Of a stretch of 64,000 nt of DNA, positions 12,280 through 23,350 are shown one piece after another (position 1 is the first letter of the stretch; every line of letters starts with the position of its first letter). The DNA comes from Sweltsa coloradensis (lineage: Eukaryota; Arthropoda; Insecta; Plecoptera; Chloroperlidae). Below the pieces are notes generated by a model that worked only from the letters and a program-made list of their open reading frames with translations, ran no database searches and was not told where the DNA came from. Position numbers and translations under genes: made by a program. Location: the NCBI GenBank assembly GCA_024449915.1, contig JAMZAV010005097.1, forward strand, positions 1 to 64,000, in the 5' to 3' direction.

Positions 12280-12985
12280 TTTATTTACTTTTGTCTACGT
12301 CTACAGTTCAAAAATAATTAAAAGTATACAAAGTTAGTTGTCACTCCGTATTAGCCATATAATAAAACTTTTGTGTTCTATTTCTTAACCAGCACACACA
12401 GTGTTTTAAACTAAACCAATGTTTCAAAGTGACAGAACGATCTCTTACAGTCTAAAGTGACGTAAGTTATTAGTCCCTAATTAGGATATATCCCTCGTAC
12501 AGTTGAAGGTATAAACATTTTGAATTGGGGCTTGCATCACCAAACAAAAAACAACTCCGGACCGGTATTATGCCATATATTATACAACTGTGTGTGTGTG
12601 TTATTGCAGCGATGTTTATAGCGGCGAGCTAGTGGAGCGTGCAGGGCTAAACACACACAACAAACACAGAGTCATCCAAGCATGGGTCGTTATTAGCATG
12701 TATGCTGCGGAACAGGAAGTGCTCATTTGTACAGGGAGGGTTGTTATAGATGTGAACACATTCGGTGCAGTTTTCGTTGGGATGTAAATCAGCTGGACTT
12801 GAAGTTATTTTTGACGGGTAGGGACAGGGTAGTATTAATGTGAGGCTTCCGGATTGTGTGTAACTTACTATACCTGTAGTATTATTCTTTTTTATTTTGT
12901 TTTATTTTAGAAAGACCATCAACAGCATATCAGATCTCATTTTTTTCTGCATTGTTGTCCTTCTTTGAAAATCTCTTTTTATCTG
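12280..12985. other. Intergenic stretch, nothing recognised
   Basis: A 65-codon frame at 12590-12787 has no family motif. The surroundings are AT-rich with no repeat I can name. Confidence 0.45.
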
Positions 12986-12997
12986 AATAGCATAGAC

Positions 12998-13030
<33 letters not shown>

Positions 13031-13033
13031 ATA
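12998..13033. repeat. (AAAT)n microsatellite
   Basis: About nine copies of TAAA/AAAT are present. Confidence 0.9.
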
Positions 13034-13504
13034 GCAAGCTTCACAAGTGTGGTGTAGGCATTGGAATACAATTAATTAAATACTAGATACCAAAGTACAT
13101 TATATCAAAAATCATTTTCAAATCTAAATAGGTCTGTACTGAGGTGCACAATAGAAGTTAGAACATAGGCTAATACAAAACTATGTTTAATCAATAGAAA
13201 ACTTTGGGAGCACAAAATTATACAATGCCAATAACATTGGAAACAATCTTTTAAAACAATGAAAAAGTGTATGATTTATGCCAAGATCTGGGTGTAATCT
13301 AGTGTAGGTTTCGTGTTGGTCTTGCTGGAACGTGCAAATTCACTAGCTCAAGAAGCTGAGGAGAGTCACAATAATGACGCAGCAGTTCAAATAAAAATAT
13401 TATATTAGTAAGTAAGCTTAGACTCACTGCACAATTAGGTCGACTTTCAGCTTGTAGATATATAACTTATTCGTTGTAATTGATATTATTGCAAATTATT
13501 GTAA

Positions 13505-13600
13505 AAATTTAACCCGACTGGGTTTCGAACCTCCGGCTCTATACATATTACATACCGACGATATTGTCAATTTAATTGAGCTAACGGGACCACAAGGCAA
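13505..13600 (-). repeat. tRNA-derived SINE head
   Basis: The minus strand reads TTAGCTCAATTAAATTGAC, then after a long insert GGTTCGAAACCC. Both are pol III box-like; spacing is longer than in a tRNA. Confidence 0.5.
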
Positions 13601-13609
13601 TTACCTTCA

Positions 13610-14815
13610 CTAAGTTGCTATTTGTTGTGATTGTTGTACTCCATGAAGAAACCTTGTTATTATCCAATTTGTAAAATAATATAGCATTAGTTCCAATGGA
13701 CGATGATGCATTCGCCAGGACCCCGGGCAAACTTGTTAATGAATTGGATCTGTTTGTCATCTTAAAACTTTCTATTCGCACTTTTTAGTCAGTTTTACAA
13801 CAGAGTGGAAAAACCATACTAAAAACTGATTTAAATATAGCTAAATGCACAACTTGAAAGTAGATGTTTTTAGTAAGATCTGATTTATAAAAGTGCACTA
13901 TCAATTCTTATGGTTGGATAATAATTTTACCAGGATGTAGGATACAGTTTGGACAAAAGTTTACATAAAAGTCGAATTGGAACAAATGGTTAGATTATAC
14001 AATTTTGGATTTATATATTTATACAAGACATTATGTCGGAAACGTTTGAGTTTGGGCAAATAACTCCACCCGTGTTGTTCAAAGAATGCAATTTCTTCTT
14101 ATAGGTACTGCAAGTTAGAGCGCAGAGATACCGTAGAAGAAAAGTCAAAGTATAGCAAAATTATGCAACGGAACCAACCATATCCGCACAAGTACGTCTG
14201 TTGCAGCTCGGATTGACCTAGTTAGTGCAAGATTAGCATCAGGACGTTGTTAGTTCCGCCGGAATCTTTATTTGGTTGTATGCTGCAGTTTGCACATTTT
14301 CTTTTCTTTGCACGTTGGTTGGACTTGTAACACAGAAACCTGACTCGAAACTTTCTTGGCATTATTCCTGTCTGATTATTTGTTTCAGTTTGACTATACT
14401 TCTAAAGCGAGTAACACCAGTGCGCTTCTGTATCTAAACAATAAATCTAAACTGAAAAAAATAGGGGTATTTATTTGTGTAGGGAAACATTCTAGGGTGC
14501 ATATCAGTAAAACGCTTGTACATAAAAGAGTGCTTCTAGTTAGGAGGAAATGTACATAGCAAATTTAATGTTCCCCGCATTCAGCATAAGTTGTGACTGA
14601 GAAAAGCTATGTCCAATGTCCAAAGCCTGTTATATAGTAGGACTCGGTCACAGCTTCCTGTTAAGATATAGTAAAACGTTGGAAAATTCTTTTAGGCAGG
14701 ATTGCCGGATGCTAGAATCGATGCGACGTCGAAGAGTGATCTGTCTCAATTTATATATTTAAAAAAAACGGAAAATGAAGGAACTATAAGTATCTGTTGA
14801 AAGACACACATAGCA
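13610..14815. other. Intergenic stretch, nothing recognised
   Basis: Unique-looking sequence. Short frames at 13581-13781 (minus) and 14356-14559 (plus) have no recognisable motif. Confidence 0.45.
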
Positions 14816-14816
14816 C

Positions 14817-15243
14817 TTGGCACTTACCCTTACCCTTACCACTTTACTACTGAGCACTTACCCAATTATTATTAACACCTTGCTTCCTCAAACCTACAAC
14901 TTAGCACTTAGTTATTAGCCCTGATCTATCGGTACTTTGCATTCATTTCCGCTTACCACCTACAACTTAGTTACTAATTTCTGAGATGTAATTGGGCTAA
15001 GTACTAATTGCCAAGTACCAAGTCCTAAATGATAGGTTGTAATTAATAAGTGGTATATTGTAAATACTAAGTGGTAAGTGGTGATTTCTAAGTGAATTGC
15101 CAAGAACTAAGTGGAAGATTATAAATGGTAAGTGCTAAGTGGTAAGGGGTAAGTACTAATTTCAAAGTACCAAGTCCAAAATGATAGGTTGTAATTAATA
15201 AGTGGTATATTGTGAATACTAAGTGGTAAGTGGTGATTGCTGG
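14817..15243. repeat. Minisatellite of TAAGTGGTAAG words, inverted halves
   Basis: The right half repeats TAAGTGGTAAGTGG-like words. A larger unit of 152 bp is repeated (15013-15085 and 15165-15238, both beginning AAGTACCAAGTCC). The left half (14817-14980) carries the complement (CACTTACC, CAACTTAGCACTTA), so the array is arranged as an inverted repeat. Confidence 0.8.
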
Positions 15244-17285
15244 AGGAAAGTGCAAGTGGTCTTCGCGGCGGCCTGCCCCTCTAGCGCTGTCCCTCTCGAC
15301 GTCGGCCGCGCAAACCTGCACACGTGACTGCATCCATCGTTTGCATATGAAATGAACGAATTAATTAAAGCCGGAACGATTGTTCGAGTAAATAATGGTC
15401 CATTAGACATGATGAATACGATGCATCGCGATGCAAGCGGTTATGTAAATGTAAATGCGCGTCATACGGCGACAATACCAACAAACATCGCTGCTATTCA
15501 ATGATGCACATGCACATCGGGATTTGCATATAGACTCGTTGCTCATTGGAAGAGGCGTCGCCGACGGCTGACAATTACACTCCCAACTTGGTCTATATAT
15601 TAGACTAGTTTTGGTGTGGACTGGTCTGTGACTTATTGGCCAAATTATACTCTATCCTTGCCCACTCTGGTGGTGAAATCTACAAACTCAGAATGAAAAT
15701 GTTTACAATGGTTCCACGTTCGATAATTACCTAGCTAGTTACAATACGATTCTGTTCACACTCTGGGGCCTTCTCGGTACAATATCTATAAAGCTATACT
15801 ATATGTAGCTATTAGTGTATCTATTATAGCTATTCTAGTGCGATTCTCTAGGCTATTTGGGAAATTTATCCTAGCATCTATTTCATTAGGATAAAACAAA
15901 GGTTTTTATAGTAGATTAAAGTATAAAATAAAAGCTATCCACTTATAATTAAAAATATTAAAGTTATCACATACAATTTGTAAACTAATTAATTTAATGT
16001 CCCAACTAACTTAGCGACGGAGGGTCCTTTTAAAATGTTTATTTTTGTTCGGAATGGAAGTATTATATAAAATGCAGCGAAAAAGCATTTCTAGATTAAA
16101 AAGTTGAATCTAACTCTTTGTGCTTCGATTTTTCAATGGATGTCTATAGTTGCTTGTCATGTGTTGCGGGTAATTAGGTCATATTCTGTATACGAATTAA
16201 TTAATGTAGATTGTTTGGTAATATTACTACAATGAGCTTTCATGCATGGGATAGTGGCCCCATGCATTGCGATAAGGCAATCCCAGATGTACATACGAAA
16301 CTATTGCCTTGCCACTGACAATCTTGATTATGCCACGTGCATGTAGTTAATTGGTTTTGTAACTCTGGGAACGACTAACGAGTGAAGTCGCCTCAATTAT
16401 AATGTAAAGTTCATCACAATTCACAATAAACTCATAATAAAACATCAAATATCCATTTATAGTTTTGGTAGTTTCACGTGGAATTTTTGATAGAATATAA
16501 TATATTTTCTTTAAAAACTCACTGAGAGTTTTACCTCAACTCTCTTTCACTTTCGGTTCCAGTCGTCTGCAGTGGGCGCCATTACGTTTTTTTCTTTTTT
16601 ATGTTGGCGCTGTATCCGTACTTTTGACGGTAGTTACTCGAACTTGTGGAATACTCTTCCAACAATGGGAATATCTCGGGCAATATCGAATCTTATAGTT
16701 TGTTAGAGTAAGAGTATACTGTGATAGTATTGTGAATCTTGTTTTATACACGTGTCCGTCATATAACCACGAGAGAAGACCGTGACAAAAAACTGCTCGG
16801 CGGATCTCGATGAAATCTGATATGTCAGAACTTTATACTCCGTTGTGGATTTTAGCACTAAACTGTTTTTTATGTCGAAGGTTAGCGACCTAAAACACAT
16901 TTTTTGCGTTTCTCTTGAACATGCTTAGCCCCTAGGGAAAACGTCATCCTGCCATCAAATATAACAGCTGTCAATAGAGGAAAGATGCAATCTGTAGGTG
17001 TCATCAGTTTTATTTTCTAGGAATATCCGTTTAGGTGGAGGTGTTAACCAAATCACGTTCATCCAGATTAAGAATTTTCATTCGTGTGAAAACCGTGAAA
17101 TGCTAGGTAGGGTACGGACGGATTGGCCATGAGTGGGGCTTCGTAAGTAGAACGTGAAATAGGACGACTGACCTCTGCTGGCCGAACTACTAACCAACAT
17201 GTATTGGGGATGATCCATATGAACATGATTGCATTTGTGGATTTCTAAATACTTTGTGGTGAGCGTAGTTGTTATTATTATTATT
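15244..17285. other. Intergenic stretch, no supported gene
   Basis: 15240-15320 is GC-rich with CpGs. The remainder is AT-rich. Frames of 63-81 codons near 15.1-15.4 kb fall partly in the minisatellite. Confidence 0.5.
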
Positions 17286-17640
17286 ATTATTGGATATTGC
17301 TTAACGTCTCATATTTATGCAACTTGGCTAATCGAGACGAAGGGAGGGACGTAAGGGATGACGCGGGGGGACAAGGGGTGGACAGGCCTGTGCCGGTCAG
17401 AACCAGCCACAAGCGTATGGGGAGGTCAGGGGATGGGCAGGGGTTCCCCCACGTCGTGGTCGTCTCCGTCGGTGTCATCATCCGTCCGTGTTGTCATTGT
17501 CTCGCCGTCGGGGAGGTAGTCAAAGGGAAGGGGAAAGTTCCCCGACGACGGCCCAGGGCTCGCCATTAGTTTCATGGAGAAAAACTCCACTAATCACGGG
17601 CCAAACCACGAGAAGGTTGCGAGTTGGCCCAACGTAGCGA
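17276..17640 (-). mobile_element. 3' end of a non-LTR retrotransposon (LINE) with (ATT)n tail
   Basis: Read on the minus strand, a GC-rich stretch of about 300 bp ends ATATGAGACGTTAAGCAATATCC followed by AAT repeats. A microsatellite-like tail after a conserved terminus is typical of CR1/L2-like LINE ends. The terminal words recur at the 3' ends of SINE-like copies at 30990, 33060, 47300 and 52895. No long frame remains. The LINE assignment is inference. Confidence 0.5.
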
Positions 17641-17716
17641 AAACTTCAATATGACTGCACTAAGCTATATACCGACCGTTCATGTTACCGAACGTGATAA
17701 TAACGACTCCAAAGTA

Positions 17717-17823
17717 AAGATGGCGTAGGAGGCCTTCATTTTTGCACTAGTCAGGCAACAATACTTCCACCGCCTTGTGAAACTTATCTTCCCAAACGGA
17801 CAAAAACTAGCTAGCGCCACGTG
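17717..17823 (+). promoter_or_regulatory. Probable ATP6V1D promoter: YY1-like box and E-box
   Basis: AAGATGGCG at 17717-17725 matches the core of the YY1 element found at start sites of TATA-less housekeeping genes. CACGTG at 17818-17823, 78 bp before the ATG, is the core of the TFEB/MITF (CLEAR) site known at lysosomal and V-ATPase genes in vertebrates; CAGCTG follows at about 17831. No TATA box is visible. Motifs are seen; the regulatory role is inference. Confidence 0.4.
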
Positions 17824-17900
17824 TCTTGTCAGCTGACTTTTCCCGTGTTTCTGCTGTCTTCGGCCTATTTACAGATTGGGTTGAAAATTTGGTTTGTAAA

Positions 17901-17941
17901 ATGTCTGGAAACGAGAGGCTACCTATTTTCCCCTCCAGAGG
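17901..17941 (+). CDS. ATP6V1D: ATP6V1D exon 1 (coding part)
   Basis: This exon codes residues 1-13 and two bases of codon 14. The ATG has an A at -3 and starts the expected MSG...IFPSR N terminus. The donor is GG|GTAAG. The frame stays open upstream to 17821, but family length and the conserved start favour this ATG. Confidence 0.93.
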
Positions 17942-20900
17942 GTAAGATGTACATTCTATTATCTGTTATTATTCATACTTTAAAAGGAATATTATATGAT
18001 AAGAAGGGTAGGCTAACTGAAATGACCATTAGCCTTGTTTACATGGAGGACTGGGTCTAGTACTGTACTGAAATTTAAGTACGGTTCCAATGTCCTTGAA
18101 GCGTTTACATGTCGAGTACCCAACTAGAACTGAACTGACATTCAGTGCAGCATCGACGCCATCTTACGGCGATTGCTCAAAACATCACTGTTACATAACC
18201 TTACTTTCATGTCATTTTCGTAAATACGGGTAGGATTGAAGGCCAGGCCTAGGCGTGGATGATCTACATTTGAAGTTGGAGCCCAACGAACAGAAGTTAA
18301 AAATAGATACAACATTTTAAAACTTATTTATTGACATTTGCAATTAGACTGCATGTTTTTCAGTTCGGTTCCCTCTCAGGAAGCTGTTTACATGTGAGTA
18401 CTCAGTACGGTATTTCGGTTCGGTCCCACCATTTCGTCGGACCGAACCCAACCGGTTCGGTACCTGATTTCATGTGTTTACATGTGGTACTGAGACCAAA
18501 AACCGTACTCAACTCCGTACTCAGTCCTCCATGTAAACAAGGCTATTGTTCCATTTGATAAAAGAGGGAGGGTCACCTCTTGAAGTTGAAGGCATCTGGG
18601 CCAGGATTAGCAGCTTATCTAGAGCATACCTAGGCCTACATGGATCTATACCCTAGGTAAGATCCATGGAAATTAATTTTAATCTATTTATTTTCACTAT
18701 TTACAGGGCCCAACAGTTGATGAAAGCTAAGTTAAAGGCTGCACAAATGGGCCACAGTGTCTTGAAAAAGAAAGCGGATGCTTTGCAAATAAGGTTCCGA
18801 ATGATTTTGAGTAAAATTATTGAGGTAAGCCAAGGCCCATGATACCTACTGCCTCAGACACCTGTATTTAATATTTTTTATGTAAATCAATCCAGAAATT
18901 ACAAAATCCATCTCAGCGGGGTATCGAACCCCGGTCTTCCGATTGCCGGTGTGGCGGCATATGAGTACGATAGCCCATCATTACCCAGTAGTATAAATAT
19001 TTTAGCACAGGTTTACCACTAGTAAAACTGAGCTAGCCCAGCTTTACTCATACGTAAAACGGAGCTATAACATTATTACGCAAGGAAGTATATTTTTACC
19101 TAGACCTACACACAGGAAAGGGTAATACTAAGCCAGAATATAATTACGATTTGAATTGGTCCGTTAAATCTAAACATGTGTTAAGTATAGGGTGTTACTA
19201 AATTATTTTAGAAAAAAGCCAGATATATCATATGCAACGGTAAAGATCAGTGGATATATTATAACATTAAAAAGAAGGTTATTGAACAACCAATTAATAA
19301 TGTTATAATTTATCATATGCAACGGTATAGATCAGCCGGTATATGTTACTTCGTTGTTATGAAGAATAGACAAATAAAACTTAAATATCATTAACAACAA
19401 CGTTACATCATATATAATATTTATGTCATGCCGGCTGATCTGTACCGTGCCTTGTGTTGACCTATACACTATACAGTAGTTGTTAAATAACCTTAATTTC
19501 TGGTTATAAGTGTCTGTCATTGCAACAACGTCATAGGCTAATATATAATAGTATTGTTATGCCGGCTGATCTTTACCGTTCCTTATGTTGACCTATACAT
19601 TCATTGATTGATAACCATAATTGCAAGTTTTAAGAGTATGTCATTCATAAACAACGACGTTACATATTATAATAAAGTAATGACATGCCGGCTGATTTTT
19701 ACCGTTCATTACGATGTCATTTACGTCTTTATACATTGTGTAGTTTTTTTAAACTTTGATTGCAAGTTTTTTCGTGTTCGTCATTAATAACAAGGAAATA
19801 AACATTAAAGCATTGATGATATTTAAAATTTTATGTTAGTGCTTAACTTTTGTACACCCTATACTTAACACCGCATTCACTTGATCGCAGTCAACGAGGT
19901 AACGGATGTAGTGTAGTAGTATTCCTGTGCTAGCTTGATTTTACCTTCTCTCTGTTAAATGCTTGGTAGTAATATACCAGGGTAGGTAATAACAGGCCGT
20001 CTGGAAAGTACTACGCGCGTAATAATCAGCTATTCTATTTTTACTCAGGTAATAATATGCTAAAGGTAGAGATATTCCATTACACCGGTCGAGTGCTTTA
20101 CCCCTATAAGCTACCGAGACGGTTAACTTCATAACATCTGGATTGTTGGTGCATTGTAGATCTGAATAGATTTATTTAATAATTATTTGTAAATTTCAGA
20201 CCAAAACTTTGATGGGCGAGTTAATGAAGGAGGCAGCGTTTTCATTGGCAGAGGCAAAGTTCACAACTGGAGACTTCAATCAAGTTGTTCTTGAAAATGT
20301 GACGAAAGCACAAATCAAAATACGCACCAAAAAAGATAATGTCGCAGGTACCCATTGTTTTTGTAGCTGCTCTCAAATCTGCATGTCGCATCATCGTACA
20401 TGGTCTTATGATGGCATGCCTTGTTTTAGGCTACACGTTGATGTAGGCCTAGTACTAGGCCTAGTTATAAGTTCTTTATTCCATTGCTTCTAGGTGTTAC
20501 TCTGCCCGTGTTTGAGAGCTATGAAGATGGAACAGACACAAATGAATTAGTTGGTTTGGCCAGAGGTGGTCAACAGTTAGCAAAATTGAAGAAGAATTAC
20601 CAAAGTGCTATTAAACTGTTGGTTGAGTTGGCATCACTACAAACTTCATTTGTCACACTGGATGAAGTTATCAAGAACACGAATCGTCGTGTCAATGCTA
20701 TGGAACATGGTAAGCAAATCAAATTTATGGCTTGGCTACACTACACGGACATCCACGTTAGGAAACTTAATTTGCAAGTGTAACCACCTTAGATTCGGTA
20801 TGGAATAGGTCTTGTAGGGAAAAAAGGTCTTGTAGGCCTAGTGTCATCTTACACTGGTAGCCCTATAGGCCCAAAGGGTAGCCTATAGGCCTATAAGATT

Positions 20901-21804
20901 TAGAAAAATAGGTATATTAACAAATAATAATAGGCCTAATCAAAGAGTTGAATTTAGACAATGTCCAATTAATTACCTATCTTACACAATATGCACTGTT
21001 ACACCTTAGGCCTACATTCTCCTTAAATGGCCTAAGTAAGCAGGAAATTAACGGCAACCATAAGGCAATGCCAAGCTAGCTAGCCCGGATTCTTCATCAG
21101 GATCGCATGATCGGGGTTTGGTCGGAAGGTTATACTAGTATCTATGGTCACAGGCATCCGTCACAGGACTCTTTACATGTGGATCGTTCTGCACTCTGGT
21201 GGGAAACCTGTCACCAACCACAACAATAACAACAAACAAACACCAACAAACAAACACTGCCGTCAAAATGTTGTAAAATTTCCTATTTGATCAACGTCCA
21301 GACAACTGTGTGGAATTGCCGTTGCTTGCCGCCAACTGGGGCTTCGCTCCAGACCCCAGCTTTACCGCACCACCTCATTCTAGGTTCAATCCCACGTTCT
21401 GCCACTTTTTTCATAGAAAAAAAGCACTGGCTAGTAATAATAAAATAATGCAAATAAAAACTTTAGGCCCTACTAAAACACTGCAAAACCAAAAAATATA
21501 ATCACTAGCTCTATGCAGCTCTTACATACCGGTAGTCTACAGTCTACACAATGATTTGTGTGTTCGTATAGTGATAATTCCGCGCATCGAGCGCACGATG
21601 GCTTACATCATCACAGAGCTTGACGAGCTGGGGCGAGAAGATTTCTACCGTATAAAGAAGATCCAGACCAAGAAGAAGATCATGGTCAAGGAGAAGGAGA
21701 AGAAAGCAGAGCAAGCTAAAGCAGCGGCGTTACTCGCTGGCGACGAACCAGAGTACGTCATACGAAACATGCTAGACAACTGGGACAACGACATTCTGTT
21801 CTAA
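17901..21804 (+). CDS. ATP6V1D: V-type proton ATPase catalytic sector V1 subunit D, five exons, complete
   Basis: The protein is the central rotor stalk subunit of the V-ATPase. With subunit F it turns inside the A3B3 head and couples ATP hydrolysis to proton pumping into lysosomes, endosomes and other acidic compartments. Joining 17901-17941, 18707-18824, 20200-20347, 20494-20709 and 21572-21804 gives 756 nt and 251 residues, close to the 247 of the human protein as I recall it. All introns are GT-AG and every split codon joins in frame. Seen in the protein: MSGNERLPIFPSR at the N terminus, KGH-like and LKKKADAL early helix, EAAFSLAEAKF (about residues 64-74), KKDNVAGVTLPVFE (97-110), GLARGG (123-128), LLVELASLQTSFVTLDE, NRRVNAMEHVIIPRIERT, and a C-terminal DNDILF. 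Long helices at both ends fit the antiparallel coiled coil of the family. Nothing is broken. Identification comes from recognised family motifs, not from a search. Confidence 0.97.
18030..18545. mobile_element. Inverted-repeat MITE in intron 1 of ATP6V1D
   Basis: The first 24 bases (TAGCCTTGTTTACATGG...) are a perfect inverted copy of the last 24 (18522-18545). The interior holds further GTTTACATG and CGGTTCGG repeats and no transposase frame. TA dinucleotides at both edges could be the target duplication. Its superfamily is not certain. Confidence 0.75.
18707..18824 (+). CDS. ATP6V1D: ATP6V1D exon 2
   Basis: This exon codes residues 14-53 (AQQLMKAKLKAAQMGHS... to ...SKIIE). The acceptor is TTTACAG|G and the donor is GAG|GTAAGC. 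The first base completes the glycine codon begun in exon 1. It forms the first long helix of the rotor coiled coil. Confidence 0.95.
18876..18975 (-). repeat. SINE family 2, copy in intron 2 of ATP6V1D
   Basis: The minus strand carries the B box GGTTCGATACCCC and then ATGGATTTTGTAATTTCTGG, which matches the AT-rich tail of the copies at 43413, 45358 and 49686. Confidence 0.7.
19178..19871. mobile_element. Non-autonomous element with GTGTTAAGTATAGGG ends in intron 2
   Basis: The ends GTGTTAAGTATAGGGTGT (19178) and its inverse ending at 19871 differ only near the inner edge. Inside are three direct copies of a roughly 125-bp unit that starts near GCCGGCTGATCTTTACCG (about 19430, 19559, 19685) and two shorter inverted copies (about 19215 and 19310). 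No coding frame is present. Confidence 0.7.
20200..20347 (+). CDS. ATP6V1D: ATP6V1D exon 3
   Basis: This exon codes residues 54-102 and one base of codon 103 (TKTLMGELMKEAAFSLAEAK... to ...KKDNVA). The acceptor is AAATTTCAG and the donor GCAG|GTACCC is an acceptable GT site. It contains the most conserved helix of the family. Confidence 0.96.
20494..20709 (+). CDS. ATP6V1D: ATP6V1D exon 4
   Basis: This exon codes residues 103-174, with GVTLPVFESY at the start, GLARGGQQL in the middle and NRRVNAMEH at the end. The acceptor is GCTTCTAG and the donor is CATG|GTAAGC. The intron before it is only 146 bp. The globular head that meets the V0 side is encoded here. Confidence 0.96.
20817..21020. repeat. 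AGGCCTA-rich segment in intron 4
   Basis: AGGCCTA or its one-base variants occur about six times here. The same heptamer recurs across the window, for example near 18630, 20450, 41150 and 57350. It is an enriched short palindrome-like word of unknown meaning. Confidence 0.5.
21572..21804 (+). CDS. ATP6V1D: ATP6V1D exon 5 and stop
   Basis: This exon codes residues 175-251 and the TAA stop. It begins VIIPRIERTMAYIITELDE, continues through a lysine- and glutamate-rich helix (about residues 201-222) and ends DNDILF, like the acidic hydrophobic end of other animal subunit D proteins. The acceptor TTCGTATAG has a weak pyrimidine tract but is the only one giving the conserved junction EH|V. Confidence 0.95.
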
Positions 21805-21826
21805 GTCACATTCCACTACCAGCGAC

Positions 21827-21832
21827 AATAAA
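21827..21832 (+). terminator. Polyadenylation signal of ATP6V1D
   Basis: AATAAA lies 23 bases after the stop codon, followed by a GT-containing stretch. The 3' UTR would be very short. A second AATAAA at 22191-22196 with a TG-rich stretch after it could serve as a distal site. Confidence 0.6.
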
Positions 21833-21859
21833 ACTTGTTCGCGGTCAAATTATTAAGTT

Positions 21860-22925
21860 GCACACTTCACTCTTTCCACTCGTATTTCTGTGCCCTGTAG
21901 GCCCTTGCACTATACTAGTAATTTATTTAAAAAATTAAATTTATACTTATAAATGGGAAAGCTATTTCTTTTCAATCCTATAAATTTCTGATCCACTGCC
22001 TTCTAATCTAAATAATAAAGGCAAGAATGAAGAGAAGAAAGGGTACCGTGTCACAAGTAGTAATAGGTAGTTACATGGTTCCAGTGTGTAAGCCTTGAAA
22101 TGGTGTAAACTCTGTAAAGCTGCTGGGTTGTGCATTGTGCTAATGTGTTCCACGCCACCCGTACGCTTTCGGTTTGTTTTGTAAATGGAAAATAAATTGA
22201 TATCATGTAGTTTCATGTTGTTTGTGTACAGTAAATGTGCCTAATAATATCAGTGCCTGATTATGTATGGCAAATTACAAAACATCTAAAACATATTATT
22301 TTAACACCCTCAACAAACAAAAGTTTTAAATCATTAAATGTTTCTGTAGATATTCTATCCTTGTAGAGAAGGCTATGAGGATTTATGTCCCATGTATGAT
22401 GTATGAATGAATCAAGAATGATGTAATCAATGGAAATTCAATACAAGTTTTTGAAATGTTCGAGAGATTGTTTTAGAAGACACTGATGTTGTATGCTTGC
22501 ATATATAATCGGGGTTATATGGGCGCTTTGACGGCTTACTATGACGGACAAACTTTATTATAATAAATATGAACCATTATTCAGCACACTTTTATGTAAA
22601 AAGTTATGTAAATATCATAATATTTTATAATGTAAGGGTAAGTTCTAAACTATAAAAAATCAAACAGTTGAACAACAATATTTTACTTCCACCCACTAAA
22701 TGGTACGTTGAGTTAAGTAGCCAATAGTATTGCCTGATTACGCAATATACTACGTTCATACAAAATAAATGGAGCAATGCAATGAAATTTGATCCATGCA
22801 CACCTTCCAGAGTTACAACCCTGGGTGGAACGGTAGGCCTACATAACTTGTTCATACATCACAACCTCGCCATCCAAATAAAGTTTGTGTATGCACAAAA
22901 GTCAGGAGCCATCAACTATCTAAGG
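21860..22925. other. Region downstream of ATP6V1D, nothing recognised
   Basis: Apart from a possible distal polyadenylation signal at 22191 this is AT-rich, with no repeat or frame I can support. Confidence 0.5.
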
Positions 22926-22928
22926 CTA

Positions 22929-23270
22929 TTCGACCGTTTTTCTGTTTTCCAAAATAAGCTTCCAAGTCAAAATATAGTGAATGGCTTTGAAACCTGGCTC
23001 TATTAGAAAATCAAAACTATTTTTTTCAAATTTTTCTGATCGGGCACACGGCAAATATCGCCTCTTCAAAATAATTTCAAACTTCAATTCGCCCAAGCAC
23101 ACCATTCAACGTAGGTAGTTGTGTTTTTGTGACATTAATTTTCAACTAGTTTTCTAGAGATTTTTTTTACAATTATTGTCTTTCCTGCGATTTTTTTCTT
23201 TGGCGATACAAATCGGTACAAAATACTCAATTTTTTTTACAACTGTCTTGTAAAAAAAATCTCTCAGTCT
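22929..23270. mobile_element. Truncated copy of the 5432-5995 MITE
   Basis: It matches the first half of the 5.4-kb element closely (GTCAAAATATAGTGAATGGC, TTTGAAACCTGGCTCTATTAG, CAAGCACACCATTCAA). The central GGCGATACAAATCGG is in the opposite order and the right half is lost. Confidence 0.75.
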
Positions 23271-23274
23271 CAGA

Positions 23275-23350
23275 ACACACACAATCACAGAATAAGAGCA
23301 GTTTGAGTTGAATTGTATCCTCAGTCGCTCCGCTCCCTCGTCTAATTACA
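23275..23350. repeat. Dispersed repeat end (CGCTCCGCTCCCTCG)
   Basis: The words AATCACAGAATAAGAGC, GTTGAATTG and CTCAGTCGCTCCGCTCCCTCG are shared with 50690-50740. It may be the terminus of another Helitron-like family. Confidence 0.55.

Noticed and set aside
14825..14842. Telomere-like repeats CTTACCCTTACCC
   Set aside because: The unit is TAAGGG, not TTAGGG, and it is part of the local TAAGTGG minisatellite.
17821..18060. 79-codon frame upstream and through exon 1 of ATP6V1D
   Set aside because: It contains the true start at 17901 but reads through the donor into the intron and the MITE. The conserved N terminus fixes the real start and splice site.
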